Below, in pieces: positions 19,558 through 27,570 of a DNA stretch of 64,000 nt. The translations under genes were made by a program, and so were the position numbers. Source of the stretch: Streptomyces sp. V1I1 (GTDB lineage Bacteria > Actinomycetota > Actinomycetes > Streptomycetales > Streptomycetaceae); the NCBI RefSeq assembly GCF_030817355.1, contig NZ_JAUSZH010000001.1, positions 2,536,501-2,600,500 of the forward strand, in the 5' to 3' direction. The notes beneath the pieces were generated by a model. It was not told the DNA's origin. It saw only the letters and a list, made by a program, of their open reading frames with translations, and made no database searches. The first letter of the stretch is position 1. The number at the start of each line of letters is the position of its first letter.

Positions 19558-20568
19558 AGTCTCGATCAAACCCGGAACGGTTCAACGTGGTGTTGGTCGA
19601 GTTCGGCGAGTTCGCCGATGCGGCGGTCAAGAGCGCCGGTGGTCTCCGCTGCTTTGGTGGCGTACTTGGCAACGTAGGCGGCCACCTTCTGCTCGGTGAT
19701 GTCGTCGCTGTCGAACGCCGTGATGGGCCGGACGTCGAGTTTCTTGCCCCAGCACAGCGTGAGCGCGGGCTGCCCGTCGACAACGGGCACGGTAACCGTG
19801 GTGTAGGGGTGCTTCCTGGCTGCGCGGATCGCTTGGGTGAGCAGGTCGAGCGTGGCCCACCGCGGTGGCAGGGTGCCGGGGCCGTCGGGTCCGTCGATGC
19901 GGATCACGGCGTGGAAGTGGATGGCATCGCGCTTTTGGAACTCCGCGACCTTGTTGAATGACAGCCGGGCAGCTTCTTTGAAGGCTTTCTGTGTGAGTCC
20001 TGCGGCGGCGGCGAGTTCGCGGCGGAGTCGGTTGATGAACCGATGCCACAGCTCTCCTGCGTGGTTGTTGAACAGCACTGCGCCCGCGTAGTCGTACGTC
20101 GCCGGGTCAAGCGGAGTGCCGAGCGCGGGATCGTCCTCACGGTGGCGCACGCCGCAGCGGCAGCGGCCGGTGTCGGGAATGTTGTGCGCGCGGCCAAAGG
20201 ACGGGGCGGTCAGGGTGGCGAAGACGCGGGGCCGCTCACGGACGCCGGTGGGGATGTTCATGGCGTCGTCGCCAGACAGGCCCGCTCGCACCAGGCGGTA
20301 GGCGTCGCCCGCGTAGAGATAGGCGCAGGGCTGGCAGCGGGAGGCGCGGCGGTTGCCGCAGGCGATGCGCAGCCGGCCACCGGGCTCATCCTGCGTCGAG
20401 TACGTGTGCAGGACCTGGCCCGAAGCCTTGTCGCGGGTTAGGCTCCAGCCGGTGAGGTGGATGGGTTGTGCGCAGCCGCCGGTCCTCTTGATCTGGTCTT
20501 GCCAGCGGTCGAAGTCGGGGGCCGAAGCCACCCTGAGCAGGTCGCCCAGGGTGGTCGGATCGAGCGTG

Positions 20569-21000
20569 TCAGCCACGGGCAGCCCCCAGCGCATCCGTCA
20601 GGAGCGGGGAGGCGAGCAGACCGGGGGGCGGGGTCCACAGGCCACGGGCACCGGGCCACATCAGGGGCTCGGCGAGCGGGACGACGGTGGACAGTCGCCA
20701 GTGCCAACTACCGCGGGCGGACCAGAGCGTGCACCAGCCGTCGTCTTCGTGGCAGTTGTCCAGGCGGGCGACGGCGACCACAGCGCCTCGAGGGAAGGGG
20801 CGGCGCAGGAACGGGCGTGCCAGCGGGGCGTCCTTCGCGTTCGGGTCGGTGGTGCGTCCGGCGTGGATGAGCAGCAGACCTCGGTGCTCGGTGGGCCAGG
20901 TGCGGTTCTCGATCCGCTTGGTTCCGTGGGCGATGGCGCTTGCCCAGGGCTGCCACACGGTCAGCGCCAGGACCTCAAAAGCGGGGGCGGGAGTGTTCAT
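20569..21000 (-). CDS. ASCH-domain protein of the AICE
   Basis: The 143-aa protein begins with ALTVWQPWASAIAHGTKRIENRTW, the ASCH/PUA-like signature (W-QPWA, the Gly-Lys/Arg pair and IENR; about residues 12-35). It continues with a beta barrel containing RGLLLIHAGR and GAVVAVARLDNC. ASCH domains are thought to bind RNA or modified nucleotides. Proteins of this kind often sit just upstream of rep in Streptomyces integrative elements; a specific role is unknown. The ATG at 21000 overlaps the preceding gene (ATGA), and the stop overlaps the rep start by 8 bases, so the whole run is coupled. Confidence 0.75.
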   Translation of the reverse strand: MNTPAPAFEVLALTVWQPWASAIAHGTKRIENRTWPTEHRGLLLIHAGRTTDPNAKDAPLARPFLRRPFPRGAVVAVARLDNCHEDDGWCTLWSARGSWHWRLSTVVPLAEPLMWPGARGLWTPPPGLLASPLLTDALGAARG

Positions 21001-21314
21001 GCGCTCACCGCCTCGGTGGCGAGCGAGAACACCGCGTAGATACCGACCGTCGACTGGCCCAGTTGCGTGGTGAACTCCAGCTTGGTGCGCTGGTTCAGCG
21101 CGCTGAGGGTGACGTCGTTGGTGTCGATGTGGAGGGCTTCGCGCCACGCTTCCAGGTCGCTGGCGGTGTCGAGCAGAACGTGTGCCTTGGTGGGCGTGAT
21201 GCTGCTCGTGGTGATGTAGCCGCCGGGCAGGTCGGGGTGCGTCTGGGCGAAGCGGGCCAGCGTTGCGAGCAACACCTCTTGAGCGCCGAGGGCTTCCCTT
21301 TCGATCTCGTTCAT
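20997..21314 (-). CDS. AICE hypothetical protein, 105 aa
   Basis: I do not recognise a named family. The 105-aa acidic protein has an amphipathic N-terminus (EIEREALGAQEVLLATLARF) and an alternating strand-like middle (GYITTSSITPTKAHVLLDT), compatible with a small alpha/beta fold. It lies between a zinc-ribbon protein and the ASCH gene with four-base overlaps on both sides (ATGA), so it is co-translated with the replication and transfer genes. A regulatory role such as a Pra-like activator is possible from position and size only. Confidence 0.6.
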   Translation of the reverse strand: MNEIEREALGAQEVLLATLARFAQTHPDLPGGYITTSSITPTKAHVLLDTASDLEAWREALHIDTNDVTLSALNQRTKLEFTTQLGQSTVGIYAVFSLATEAVSA

Positions 21315-21517
21315 GCCGACACCTGCCTCTGCAGCGGGCGGCGGGTGGTGACGAGCCAGTGGGGGGCGGTGCCGGTGCCGTGGCAGGCCGGGCAGGCGAC
21401 GGGCAGGGTGGTGCGGGTGCCGTCCTGGTTGCGGGTGCCGGTGGTGACGGCGACGACGGGGAAGCCGTCGCAGTCGGGGCAGATCCGGGCAGCGCGAAGA
21501 GCGCGGTCGGGCATCAT
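21311..21517 (-). CDS. Small zinc-ribbon protein of the AICE
   Basis: The 68-aa protein has two CxxC knuckles: CPDC near residue 13 and CPACHGTG near residue 43. The second is a DnaJ-like zinc motif. Its ATG lies 88 bases after the next membrane-protein gene upstream, and its stop overlaps the following ORF (ATGA). Comparable small CxxC proteins recur in AICE transfer regions, but no function has been assigned that I know of. Confidence 0.65.
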   Translation of the reverse strand: MMPDRALRAARICPDCDGFPVVAVTTGTRNQDGTRTTLPVACPACHGTGTAPHWLVTTRRPLQRQVSA

Positions 21518-21605
21518 GGGAGTTCCTTCCGGTTTCAGTGATCGGGTAGGGGCTTGGCCGTCCGGGCGGCGGATACTTGGCGGTAGAGGCCGCCCGGAGG
21601 GCCGG

Positions 21606-21914
21606 TCATTTGCGCGGGGCTTTGGGCACCTTCAGGGCGAGGGTGATCAGTCCGCCACCGCCGATGAGGGTGGGAACCGCTGTCTTGATCGCTACTGCGG
21701 TGGTGGCGGCCACCTTCACCAGGGACAGCACGGCCACGGTGGCGATGTAGACCAGGCCGCAGACGCCGACGGCAGCCACGAGGATCAAGACCACCGGACC
21801 GGTCCATGAGCGGGGCGTGGTGTGGACGATGACGACCGATCGCGGGTCGGTGCCCGGCGGGATCAGGTCGGCCGGGATGTGGCCGCTTCGGAGCTGTGCG
21901 TCGGGGCGTATCAC
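21606..21914 (-). CDS. Small membrane protein, likely Spd-type transfer protein
   Basis: The 102-aa protein has a polar N-terminus followed by two hydrophobic segments: WTGPVVLILVAAVGVCGLVY (about 37-56) and a second one ending GGGGLITLALKV. The basic C-terminus is VPKAPRK. Size, membrane nature and position between the DUF2637 gene and rep suggest an intramycelial spread (Spd) protein, which helps plasmid copies pass through septal cross-walls in Streptomyces. GTG start at 21914. Confidence 0.6.
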   Translation of the reverse strand: MIRPDAQLRSGHIPADLIPPGTDPRSVVIVHTTPRSWTGPVVLILVAAVGVCGLVYIATVAVLSLVKVAATTAVAIKTAVPTLIGGGGLITLALKVPKAPRK

Positions 21915-21937
21915 GGTGGTTCTCCCTTCTGGGCTGG

Positions 21938-22132
21938 TTACTTGGTGGTGCCGTTGACGACGTCGACACCGGTCTTGGTGCCGGACTCGATCGCCGGGGC
22001 GAGGAAGGTGTCGGCGAGGAGGAAGCCGCCGAGGAGAAGCACGACGATCAGCCAGGTGGGCGGGCGCATGAGCTTGATCCCGAAGTAGCCGACGAGGGCG
22101 ACCACGAGGACCAGGGGCAGTTCGACGTTCAC
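21938..22132 (-). CDS. Small two-helix membrane protein of the AICE
   Basis: The 64-aa protein consists of two hydrophobic helices (LPLVLVVALVGYFGIKL and WLIVVLLLGGFLLADTF) and a short polar tail (ESGTKTGVDVVNGTTK). GTG start at 22132, six bases downstream of the DUF2637 stop. It is probably another Spd-type spread protein acting in the mycelial membrane; this is inferred from context. Confidence 0.6.
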   Translation of the reverse strand: MNVELPLVLVVALVGYFGIKLMRPPTWLIVVLLLGGFLLADTFLAPAIESGTKTGVDVVNGTTK

Positions 22133-22138
22133 GGCTGG

Positions 22139-22792
22139 TCAGTCCTTTCCGGTGAGCTGGTGGGCGATGGCATCGGCCAGCTGCGGGGCGACGCCCAGGC
22201 GGGCGCGCAGCGTGGCGGGGTCGATCGGGGAGCCGGTGGCGGTTTGGTGCGCGTCGGCGACCTTGCGGGCGTGCGCCAACAGCGCAGCGGGCACCGGGAT
22301 GGCGGGCGGCAGAGCCGGAACCGGATCGGGCTCGTCAGCCGGGACCGGGGCGGGTTCGTCGCGGGTCAGGGCGATGTCCGGGGTCGGTGCGTCGACGGGG
22401 GCTGTTTCGGGGCGCGGTTGCGTGGGTGTGTGGACGAGGAGGGTGCCGCCGAGGAAGGCGAGGGCGGGCCAGCCGGCCACCAGGATGCGCAGCCAGTCGG
22501 GCACGTCGTGCAGGTCGAGCAGTCCCGCGGTCGCCACGTTCGCTCCGAGGGATGCCGCCAGGGCGACCGTGAACCAGGTCCACGCGGCACGGGTCGGGCC
22601 GCCATCGGTGCGCAAAATGCGGAGTCGTCGCCAGGCAGCGACCAGGAGCAGGTCCACGCTGATCGGATAGGCCCAGGCCTTCCAGCCGTCCTGCCCGGCA
22701 GCTTCGGCGATGTCGTGCAGGTGGGCGAAGGACAGCGCCCCTGCGATCACGGCTTGCACTAGTACGGCGTCGGGTCGGATCGAGCGGGTCAC
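22139..22792 (-). CDS. spdB: DUF2637 membrane protein, SpdB-like spread protein
   Basis: The 217-aa protein has the DUF2637 pattern: an ALSFAHLHDIA helix, WKAWAYPISVDLLLVAAW, and further helices (WTWFTVALAASLGANVATAG, ILVAGWPALAFLGGTLLV) making about four membrane segments in residues 10-125. The Pro-rich cytoplasmic tail ends in a small helical domain. SpdB proteins of pSAM2 and related plasmids promote spread within the recipient mycelium. GTG 22792. It lies in the transfer run between a zinc protein and two tiny membrane proteins. Confidence 0.78.
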   Translation of the reverse strand: MTRSIRPDAVLVQAVIAGALSFAHLHDIAEAAGQDGWKAWAYPISVDLLLVAAWRRLRILRTDGGPTRAAWTWFTVALAASLGANVATAGLLDLHDVPDWLRILVAGWPALAFLGGTLLVHTPTQPRPETAPVDAPTPDIALTRDEPAPVPADEPDPVPALPPAIPVPAALLAHARKVADAHQTATGSPIDPATLRARLGVAPQLADAIAHQLTGKD

Positions 22793-22876
22793 GGGTCTTC
22801 ACCTCCTTCACAAGGTGGTTGGGGCCGGGGGCCGGGCGGGGCTCGCAGGTCCTGCCGCCCGGCCACCGGCGGGGAT

Positions 22877-23056
22877 CTAGTCGGTCGGGGCTTGGCCGGT
22901 GCCGAAGCAGGTCAGGCAGAGGGCTTCCTGCCGGTCGCTGCTCTCGCGCTTGCTGCGGGTGCCGACGTTGAAGGCTTCGGAGACCTGACCGGTGGTGCAG
23001 TCGGGACACGGCTTGGGCTTGGCCGGGCGGCGGGCGGTGCGCTTGGGTGCCGTCAC
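22877..23056 (-). CDS. Small CxxC zinc protein (59 aa) of the AICE
   Basis: This short frame starts at GTG 23056 and ends TAG at 22877. The basic N-terminus TAPKRTARRPAKPKP is followed by CPDC and, near the C-terminus, CLTCFGTG, a pair of zinc knuckles like the 68-aa protein at 21311-21517. It has a plausible GGAGAAAA-type ribosome-binding site (reverse of TTTTCTCC at about 23061-23068). It lies between traB and spdB and is co-directional with them. Mobile-element small transfer proteins of this form are common; the function is unknown. Confidence 0.7.
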   Translation of the reverse strand: MTAPKRTARRPAKPKPCPDCTTGQVSEAFNVGTRSKRESSDRQEALCLTCFGTGQAPTD

Positions 23057-23133
23057 GGGGTTTTCTCCTTTCGGGCATGGCAGGGGTAGGGACCTGGCGC
23101 GAAGCGGTCACACCGACCGTGTGGAACGAGGAA

Positions 23134-24492
23134 CTACGGACCGCTGGGAGCCGCCACCGGTACGGCCGCCGGTGCGACGGTCGCGACCTGCGGACGGAAC
23201 CCGTCGAGGGCGGGGATGTGCGGGGTGAGGTGGGCGAACTCGCGGCATACCGCGGCGACTTCACCGAGCGTCGTCTTGGGGGTGCGGATGCGGGACCAGC
23301 CGCCGGAGGAGTCGCCGGCGATGGCGGTTCCAGCCCGTTCGGGGGCGATGTTGGTCGCGGCGAAGACGGCGAGTTCGTTGATGTCGCCCAGGCCCATTTC
23401 TGCGGTCTGCTGGTCGTTGCAGCGGTGCACCACGCGGCCGGTGAGCTGGGCACGCAGGGCGGTTGCGCCCTTGCCGAGTTCGGAGCCGAAGCGCTGCCCA
23501 CACACCTCCAGGTAGATGCCGACCGCGCGGGCCAGCTGCGCCAGGCGGACCAGCTGCGTGACCATGCGGTCCCGGCGGGCCGTGTCCGCCTTGGAGGTGA
23601 TCAGGAACAGTTCGGCGATCTCATCGATCAGCACCACGATCGGCACCGGGCGCAGCTTCCTGGGCAGGCCCCAGATATCCGAGGTGATGTCCTGAAGCGG
23701 GGTGCCCGGAGCGATGCCCTGGTGCAGACACAGCAGGTCGAAGCGCTCTTCCATCTCCACGACCAGGGCATCCAGCAGACCGTCGGCCTGATCCGGGGTG
23801 ATGGCGAGTGCCGACAGCCGAGGGGCGAAGGGACTCTGTTCCACGCCCCGTTTGCAGTCGATGCCCACCAGGGCGACATCCAGCGGCGCCAGGCCTTTGA
23901 TCAGGCAGCGTTGGTACATCGACTTGCCCGACTTGTTCGCACCGAGCGTGAGGGCGTGCGGGATGTCCTGGTAGTTGCGGACGTAGGGCAGGCCGTCTTC
24001 CCGCAGGGCGACCGTCGCGGAGAGCGGTCCGGTAGGCAGCCGGCGCGGCATCCGCACGCGGTCGAGGACGTCGAAGCCGGTCAGCCGCAGATCCACCACA
24101 CCGGGTTTGATCTCGGAGACATGCACGGAGTAGATGCCCCAGGCGTGCCGCAGCCGTTCGGCCGACTTGACCACATCGTCCGGAGCCAGTCCCGCAGCAA
24201 GCCGCAGGCGAAGGCGGAGACCGGTAGTAGTGGGGCGTACCCCACGAACCTTCGGGATACCGGGCCGTGCCGCCGTGTCACCGACCGACAGCTTCTTGGC
24301 GAAGACCTTCCACCACGGCGGAGCCACGGTCAGCTCACACGCCTCCATCGTCGCCCGGTAGGAGGAGAACACCCGATACAGGGCGGCCGGAAGACCGACC
24401 AGCGTCCAGTACACGGCCGGGGCCTTGATGCGGGCCACCATGAGCAGGGCGGTGACTATCACCACCAGGACCAAGAGTGTTCCACCAGACAT
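23134..24492 (-). CDS. FtsK/SpoIIIE-type conjugal DNA translocase (TraB/TraSA-like)
   Basis: The 452-aa protein would pump double-stranded element DNA into the recipient, the single-protein transfer mode of Streptomyces conjugation. An N-terminal membrane helix (GTLLVLVVIVTALLMVARI, then a second weak one) precedes the motor. Walker A is GANKSGKSM near 184 and Walker B is VVLIDEIAEL near 284. LAQLARAVGIYLEVCGQRFG is typical of FtsK-like pumps. ATG 24492 (MSGGTLLV) is used rather than the longer frame overlapping the next gene. Clt recognition by the C-terminal winged helix seems reduced here; its target repeats were not found. Confidence 0.9.
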   Translation of the reverse strand: MSGGTLLVLVVIVTALLMVARIKAPAVYWTLVGLPAALYRVFSSYRATMEACELTVAPPWWKVFAKKLSVGDTAARPGIPKVRGVRPTTTGLRLRLRLAAGLAPDDVVKSAERLRHAWGIYSVHVSEIKPGVVDLRLTGFDVLDRVRMPRRLPTGPLSATVALREDGLPYVRNYQDIPHALTLGANKSGKSMYQRCLIKGLAPLDVALVGIDCKRGVEQSPFAPRLSALAITPDQADGLLDALVVEMEERFDLLCLHQGIAPGTPLQDITSDIWGLPRKLRPVPIVVLIDEIAELFLITSKADTARRDRMVTQLVRLAQLARAVGIYLEVCGQRFGSELGKGATALRAQLTGRVVHRCNDQQTAEMGLGDINELAVFAATNIAPERAGTAIAGDSSGGWSRIRTPKTTLGEVAAVCREFAHLTPHIPALDGFRPQVATVAPAAVPVAAPSGP

Positions 24493-24497
24493 GGCGG

Positions 24498-24842
24498 TCA
24501 GCCCTGGCCGTTGGCGGCGGCCGGAACCTGCTGAGCCATGACCGCGGTGGCGCGGTAGCTGATGCCGTGCCCGAAGTCGTTCTCCCACGGGCGGGCCACC
24601 AGACCGGGCAGAGCCACCGGCACTCCGGGGAACAGGTCCGGCTGAATGCCGTCCTCGGCGACCACGATCGTCAGCGCGTCCGGCCGGCCGTCCACAATCA
24701 CAGCCACGTTCACGTTGTACAGCGTCTTGCCGGACTGCCGGTCGGTCGCGATCTCGCCGGTCTCCCGGTTCTTGACCTTCGGCTCAGGGGCCTGAATGAG
24801 CATCACCGTCATGGCGGCGGTATCTACGGGGATCTGACGCAT
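24498..24842 (-). CDS. SCO3933-family AICE protein
   Basis: The 114-aa protein matches, from memory, the family that NCBI labels SCO3933 regulatory protein. It starts MRQIPVDTA, has the segment PKVKNRETGEIATDRQSGK, and continues with beta-rich stretches (NVNVAVIVDG, ALTIVVAEDG) ending in YRATAVM. It is the first gene of the leftward transfer transcript and directly faces the divergent HTH regulator across an operator-like dyad. The start ATG is at 24842. The molecular role has not been established. Confidence 0.7.
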   Translation of the reverse strand: MRQIPVDTAAMTVMLIQAPEPKVKNRETGEIATDRQSGKTLYNVNVAVIVDGRPDALTIVVAEDGIQPDLFPGVPVALPGLVARPWENDFGHGISYRATAVMAQQVPAAANGQG

Positions 24843-24939
24843 CGTCTTGTCTCCTGTGGTTGGGGCCGATTGGAACCGCCGTATCTAGCGGCTGAGATCA
24901 GGAGACCGCAGGAGGTGATGGACGCATCACGGTCCGTAT

Positions 24940-24986
24940 GGACGTTTGGGGACGTCTGAGTTATCGTCAAAACGTCCCTGACGTCC
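24940..24986. promoter_or_regulatory. Operator-like dyad between tra transcript and HTH regulator
   Basis: GGACGTTTGGGGACGT (24940-24955) and AACGTCCCTGACGTCC (24971-24986) are imperfect inverted copies, each holding two GGACGT half-sites. The 15-base centre reads CTGAGTTATCGTCAA. It lies just upstream of the regulator start (25005) and 98 bases from the divergent SCO3933-like gene. This is the expected location for a KorSA-like repressor site controlling both directions. Confidence 0.65.
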
Positions 24987-25004
24987 AAGGGAGGACGGTA
25001 CGAA

Positions 25005-25736
25005 ATGGCGAACGAACGTCTGCGCGCAGCGATTTCGGCGAAGGGCGAGACGATCCAGTCGCTAGCCCAGCATGTCGGGGTTGACCCGAAGAGCGTGGAG
25101 CGCTGGATCACGACAGACCGAACGCCGCACCGCGGACACCGTTGGAAGGCATGCAGCTTCCTCGGCATTGATGAGGTGTACCTCTGGCCTACGGTTTCCA
25201 AGCAGGCCGAAACTGCGAGCACTTCGGAGCTGGTGACGTACTACCCCCACCGAGGGGCCGTCCCGTCCGCGCTCTTGGCGTCGCTGATTGACCAGGTCGC
25301 CGACCACATCGAGATCCTGGTGTACGCGGGGCTGTTCCTGTTCGACAATCACCCGGACCTGCCAGACCAACTCGTAGACAAGGCCAAGGCGGGGGCTCAG
25401 ATCCGGGTACTCCTCGGTGACCCGGACTCGGAGATGGTTCGCCAGCGCGGCGAGGAAGAGGGTATTGGCGGCGACCTTGCCGCACGGGCGCGCATTACAC
25501 GACGCTACCTCGAACCGGTCACCAAGACGCCGGGCGCCGAGGTCCGGCTACACGGCACGATCCTCTACAACTCCATCTACCGGTTCGACGACGACATCCT
25601 CGTGAACCCGCACGTCCTCGGCGCACCGGCCGGGCAGAACCCCGTTCTGCACTTCCGGTACATCCCCGGCGCCCGGACGTTCCGGCACTACATGAAGAGC
25701 TTCGACTATGCGTGGGAACTTGGCACCCCGTCCTGA
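25005..25736 (+). CDS. XRE-type regulator with C-terminal DUF5919/PLD-like domain
   Basis: The 243-aa protein has an N-terminal helix-turn-helix (SLAQHVGVDPKSVERWIT, about 19-36). A larger domain follows, with IEILVYAGLFLFDNHP, AGAQIRVLLGDPDSEMV and LHGTILYNSIYRFDDDILVNPHV; the last two resemble a phospholipase D-like fold without a clear HKD motif. NCBI calls such domains DUF5919 (from memory). AICEs carry such regulators at the head of the tra region, facing the transfer operon. The ATG has GGGAGG 13 bases upstream. It probably represses transfer genes through the dyad just before it. Confidence 0.75.
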   Translation: MANERLRAAISAKGETIQSLAQHVGVDPKSVERWITTDRTPHRGHRWKACSFLGIDEVYLWPTVSKQAETASTSELVTYYPHRGAVPSALLASLIDQVADHIEILVYAGLFLFDNHPDLPDQLVDKAKAGAQIRVLLGDPDSEMVRQRGEEEGIGGDLAARARITRRYLEPVTKTPGAEVRLHGTILYNSIYRFDDDILVNPHVLGAPAGQNPVLHFRYIPGARTFRHYMKSFDYAWELGTPS

Positions 25737-25770
25737 CCCCGCTCGGCGGGCACCGTGCGACGCTGGAGTC

Positions 25771-26241
25771 ATGGCCCGCATCGACTACGTCAACGACCCG
25801 AACGCCCCTAAGGCGAACAGCATCGTCCCATCCGTCACTGCCGTGACCCTCAATGAGGCGGGAGAGGTGCTGCTGATCCACAAGACGGACAATGATCTGT
25901 GGGCGTTGCCGGGCGGCGGTGTCGACGTCGGCGAGTCCGTCGCGGACGCCGCAGTACGCGAGACGAAGGAAGAGACCGGGTTCGACATCGAGGTGACGGG
26001 ACTGGTCGGCCTGTACACGAATCCAGGGCATGTGATGGCGTACGACGACGGCGAGGTACGGCAGCAGTTCTCGATCTGCTTCACGGCCACGATCTCCGGC
26101 GGGGAGCTGCGCACCAGCAGCGAGAGTAAAGAAGTTGCCTTTGTGTCACCGGACAGGCTCGACGAACTGAACATCCATCCGTCGATGCGGATGCGGATTG
26201 ACCACGGCTTGGCCGGCAGGACGAAGCCGTACATCGGTTAG
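25771..26241 (+). CDS. Nudix hydrolase, possibly Pif-like immunity factor
   Basis: The 156-aa protein has a complete Nudix box, GGGVDVGESVADAAVRETKEETG pattern (about residues 48-70), with the catalytic REtkEE and preceding beta strands. It follows the HTH regulator by 34 bases. In pSAM2 the Nudix protein Pif blocks redundant transfer between cells that already carry the element, so by position this may be the entry-exclusion factor. Sequence alone cannot separate that from a house-cleaning nucleotide hydrolase. The ATG at 25771 follows GGAG at close spacing. Confidence 0.75.
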   Translation: MARIDYVNDPNAPKANSIVPSVTAVTLNEAGEVLLIHKTDNDLWALPGGGVDVGESVADAAVRETKEETGFDIEVTGLVGLYTNPGHVMAYDDGEVRQQFSICFTATISGGELRTSSESKEVAFVSPDRLDELNIHPSMRMRIDHGLAGRTKPYIG

Positions 26242-26300
26242 CCGGTGATGGCGACCCAGCACAGCATGAAGGGCCGACGAGCCATTGGCCCTGCGATCTG

Positions 26301-26856
26301 TCAGCCGGCGTTCAGGCGCCCTTGGGTGCGTTCAACAGCAGCTCCGAGATACGGCCGGGCCTTGCTGATCGCGTTGTGCACTTCGCTGCCGGGCTCGTAG
26401 CGAACCAGGATCTCGCCAATGCGCCGATCGAAGTCGAAGCGCTGCCCGGCTGGACCAGTAGTCATGTCGGCGTAGATCAAGGCATCCAGAACCGGGGAGT
26501 CTTTCCCGCTCGAATACGGCTAGTTCCGCCGACAGGCCACGTTGCTCCGCCTCGTACACGGCCCCCGAGTGATGGGCGACGAGCCGCACCAGGCGGTCAG
26601 GAGCCCCGAGGGACGCCAAGTGTCGAGCCCCGTCAAGCGGGTGGAAACCAGTGTCGCGTAGCTCGGGCGCATAGCCGATGTCATGCAGCCAGGCAGCCGC
26701 AACCAGAAGATCTTGCTCGTCATCGAGCACGGCCTTCGATGCCTCTGCGGCTCGCGCTGCCACAGCCTGAGTATGAAGCCACCGGTCTCCGAGGGGCGAC
26801 AACAGCGACTCGGCCAGTTCGGCCGCTCTCTGAGGCGTGTCCAGGCTGAAAGGCAT
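26301..26856 (-). pseudogene. HD-domain hydrolase broken by a one-base insertion
   Basis: From ATG 26856 the frame reads a typical small HD protein (HTQAVAARAAEA, WLHDIGYAPEL with the HD pair, LVAHHSGAVYEAEQRG). After FERE near 26495 it runs into unrelated sequence. Skipping one A in GGGAAAGACTCC restores DSPVLDALIYADMTTGPAGQ and continues to a TGA at 26301, with the usual family C-terminus (RIGEILVRYEPGSEVHNAI). A single extra base has therefore disrupted the gene, or it is a sequencing error in the A run. HD proteins of this size are putative phosphohydrolases. It is the last backbone-side gene before the cargo. Confidence 0.8.
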
Positions 26857-27570
26857 GAGTGGCACGGTAGCCCAGCTCAGCCGCGGTCCAACAGTTCGGC
26901 ACCGCCAGGCCCGAAGCACGCGGACAGACTTTCCCTACATCATCAAGGCTCGCTGCGCTCGCTGCCCGACCGGGGTTCGGTCAGCGAGTCAGATCATTGC
27001 CAACCCAGCCGCCGTCACGCAGCACAGCTATAACGGGGCAGGCTCCATCCCCATGCCCGCCATGAGCTCGAGTGGCCCCAGAAGGCTTCAACGACACCAG
27101 GGCACCGGCACATCGGGAGAACGGCGGAAGCTCGGGAGAAACACCACAGTTGACGCTGGGGGCGTCTGCATTCCCGGCCTCCTGAACAGCGATGCTGTCT
27201 GACGCAAGGTCAGAGGTGCCGCGCACAGCGCGGCGGCGCCGGCCGGACGCCGCCGCGCTTGCCCCTCCATGTCTACGCCACCGGGGCCGCACGTCGTCGC
27301 CCGCCCGCGCCCACAAAGGGGCGAAAAGAAACAGGCCGGGGGTGGGGACGGTCGGCTCCACGGCTTTACCCACACTCCCCGATTCGGGTCCCGCGTCGAG
27401 CAAGACCAGGGGGCCACTCGGACACATTGCGGGCAGGGGACAAGCCTGCCCGAGTAGCCGGCAAGCGTACGGCCCCCTGATCATGCCCGACCCCAAACCG
27501 GGCAGGACACCGGCCAAACCCGCTCCACCGACCTCACGCGGTCAGGCTTCAGGACCCGGCTTACCAGTCG
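26857..27570. other. 714-bp noncoding stretch with GC-rich hairpin
   Basis: No frame here looks coding; those that are open have shadow-like composition. A perfect 12-bp stem AGCGCGGCGGCG / CGCCGCCGCGCT lies at 27227-27259. The part at 27300-27560 has several short palindromic runs (CCCGGGCAGG-like, GGCCCCCTGATC). A plasmid-type origin, a clt transfer site or a remnant region is possible; I see no decisive signature. Confidence 0.35.

Larger units (their letters stand above)
18261..19584 (+). mobile_element. IS3-family insertion sequence (1324 bp)
   Basis: The ends match as inverted repeats of about 28 bp: TGAACCGTTCCGGGTT plus a degenerate tail on the left, and its complement on the right, beginning TG and ending CA as in IS3 elements. 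A 3-bp target duplication ACG flanks it (18258-18260 and 19585-19587). It encodes orfA and orfB of a DDE transposase and is inserted in the rep gene against its direction. Both ORFs are intact and the target gene shows no decay, so the insertion looks recent. Confidence 0.93.
17882..20576 (-). pseudogene. RepSA-like replication initiator, split by an IS3-family element
   Basis: The protein would nick or initiate rolling-circle-type replication of the excised element. The N-terminal part (GTG 20576 to the IS edge at 19585) has a zinc-ligand region (CGNRRASRCQPC, GRCRCGVRH) and the conserved AIHFHAVIRIDGPDG and YVAKYATKAAE motifs. The C-terminal part (18260-17882) has WAHMLGFRGHFLTKSRRYS, typical of actinobacterial RepSA ends. 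Removing 18261-19584 plus one ACG copy joins LDQHHV to PDHARRL in frame, so the gene was intact until insertion. As it stands the N part ends in IS sequence and the C part has no start, so function is unlikely. Confidence 0.9.

Noticed and set aside
26981..27517. 178-aa minus-strand frame in the gap before the cargo
   Set aside because: Composition is that of a GC shadow, with no SD and no family; many similar frames occur in Streptomyces plasmid intergenic DNA.
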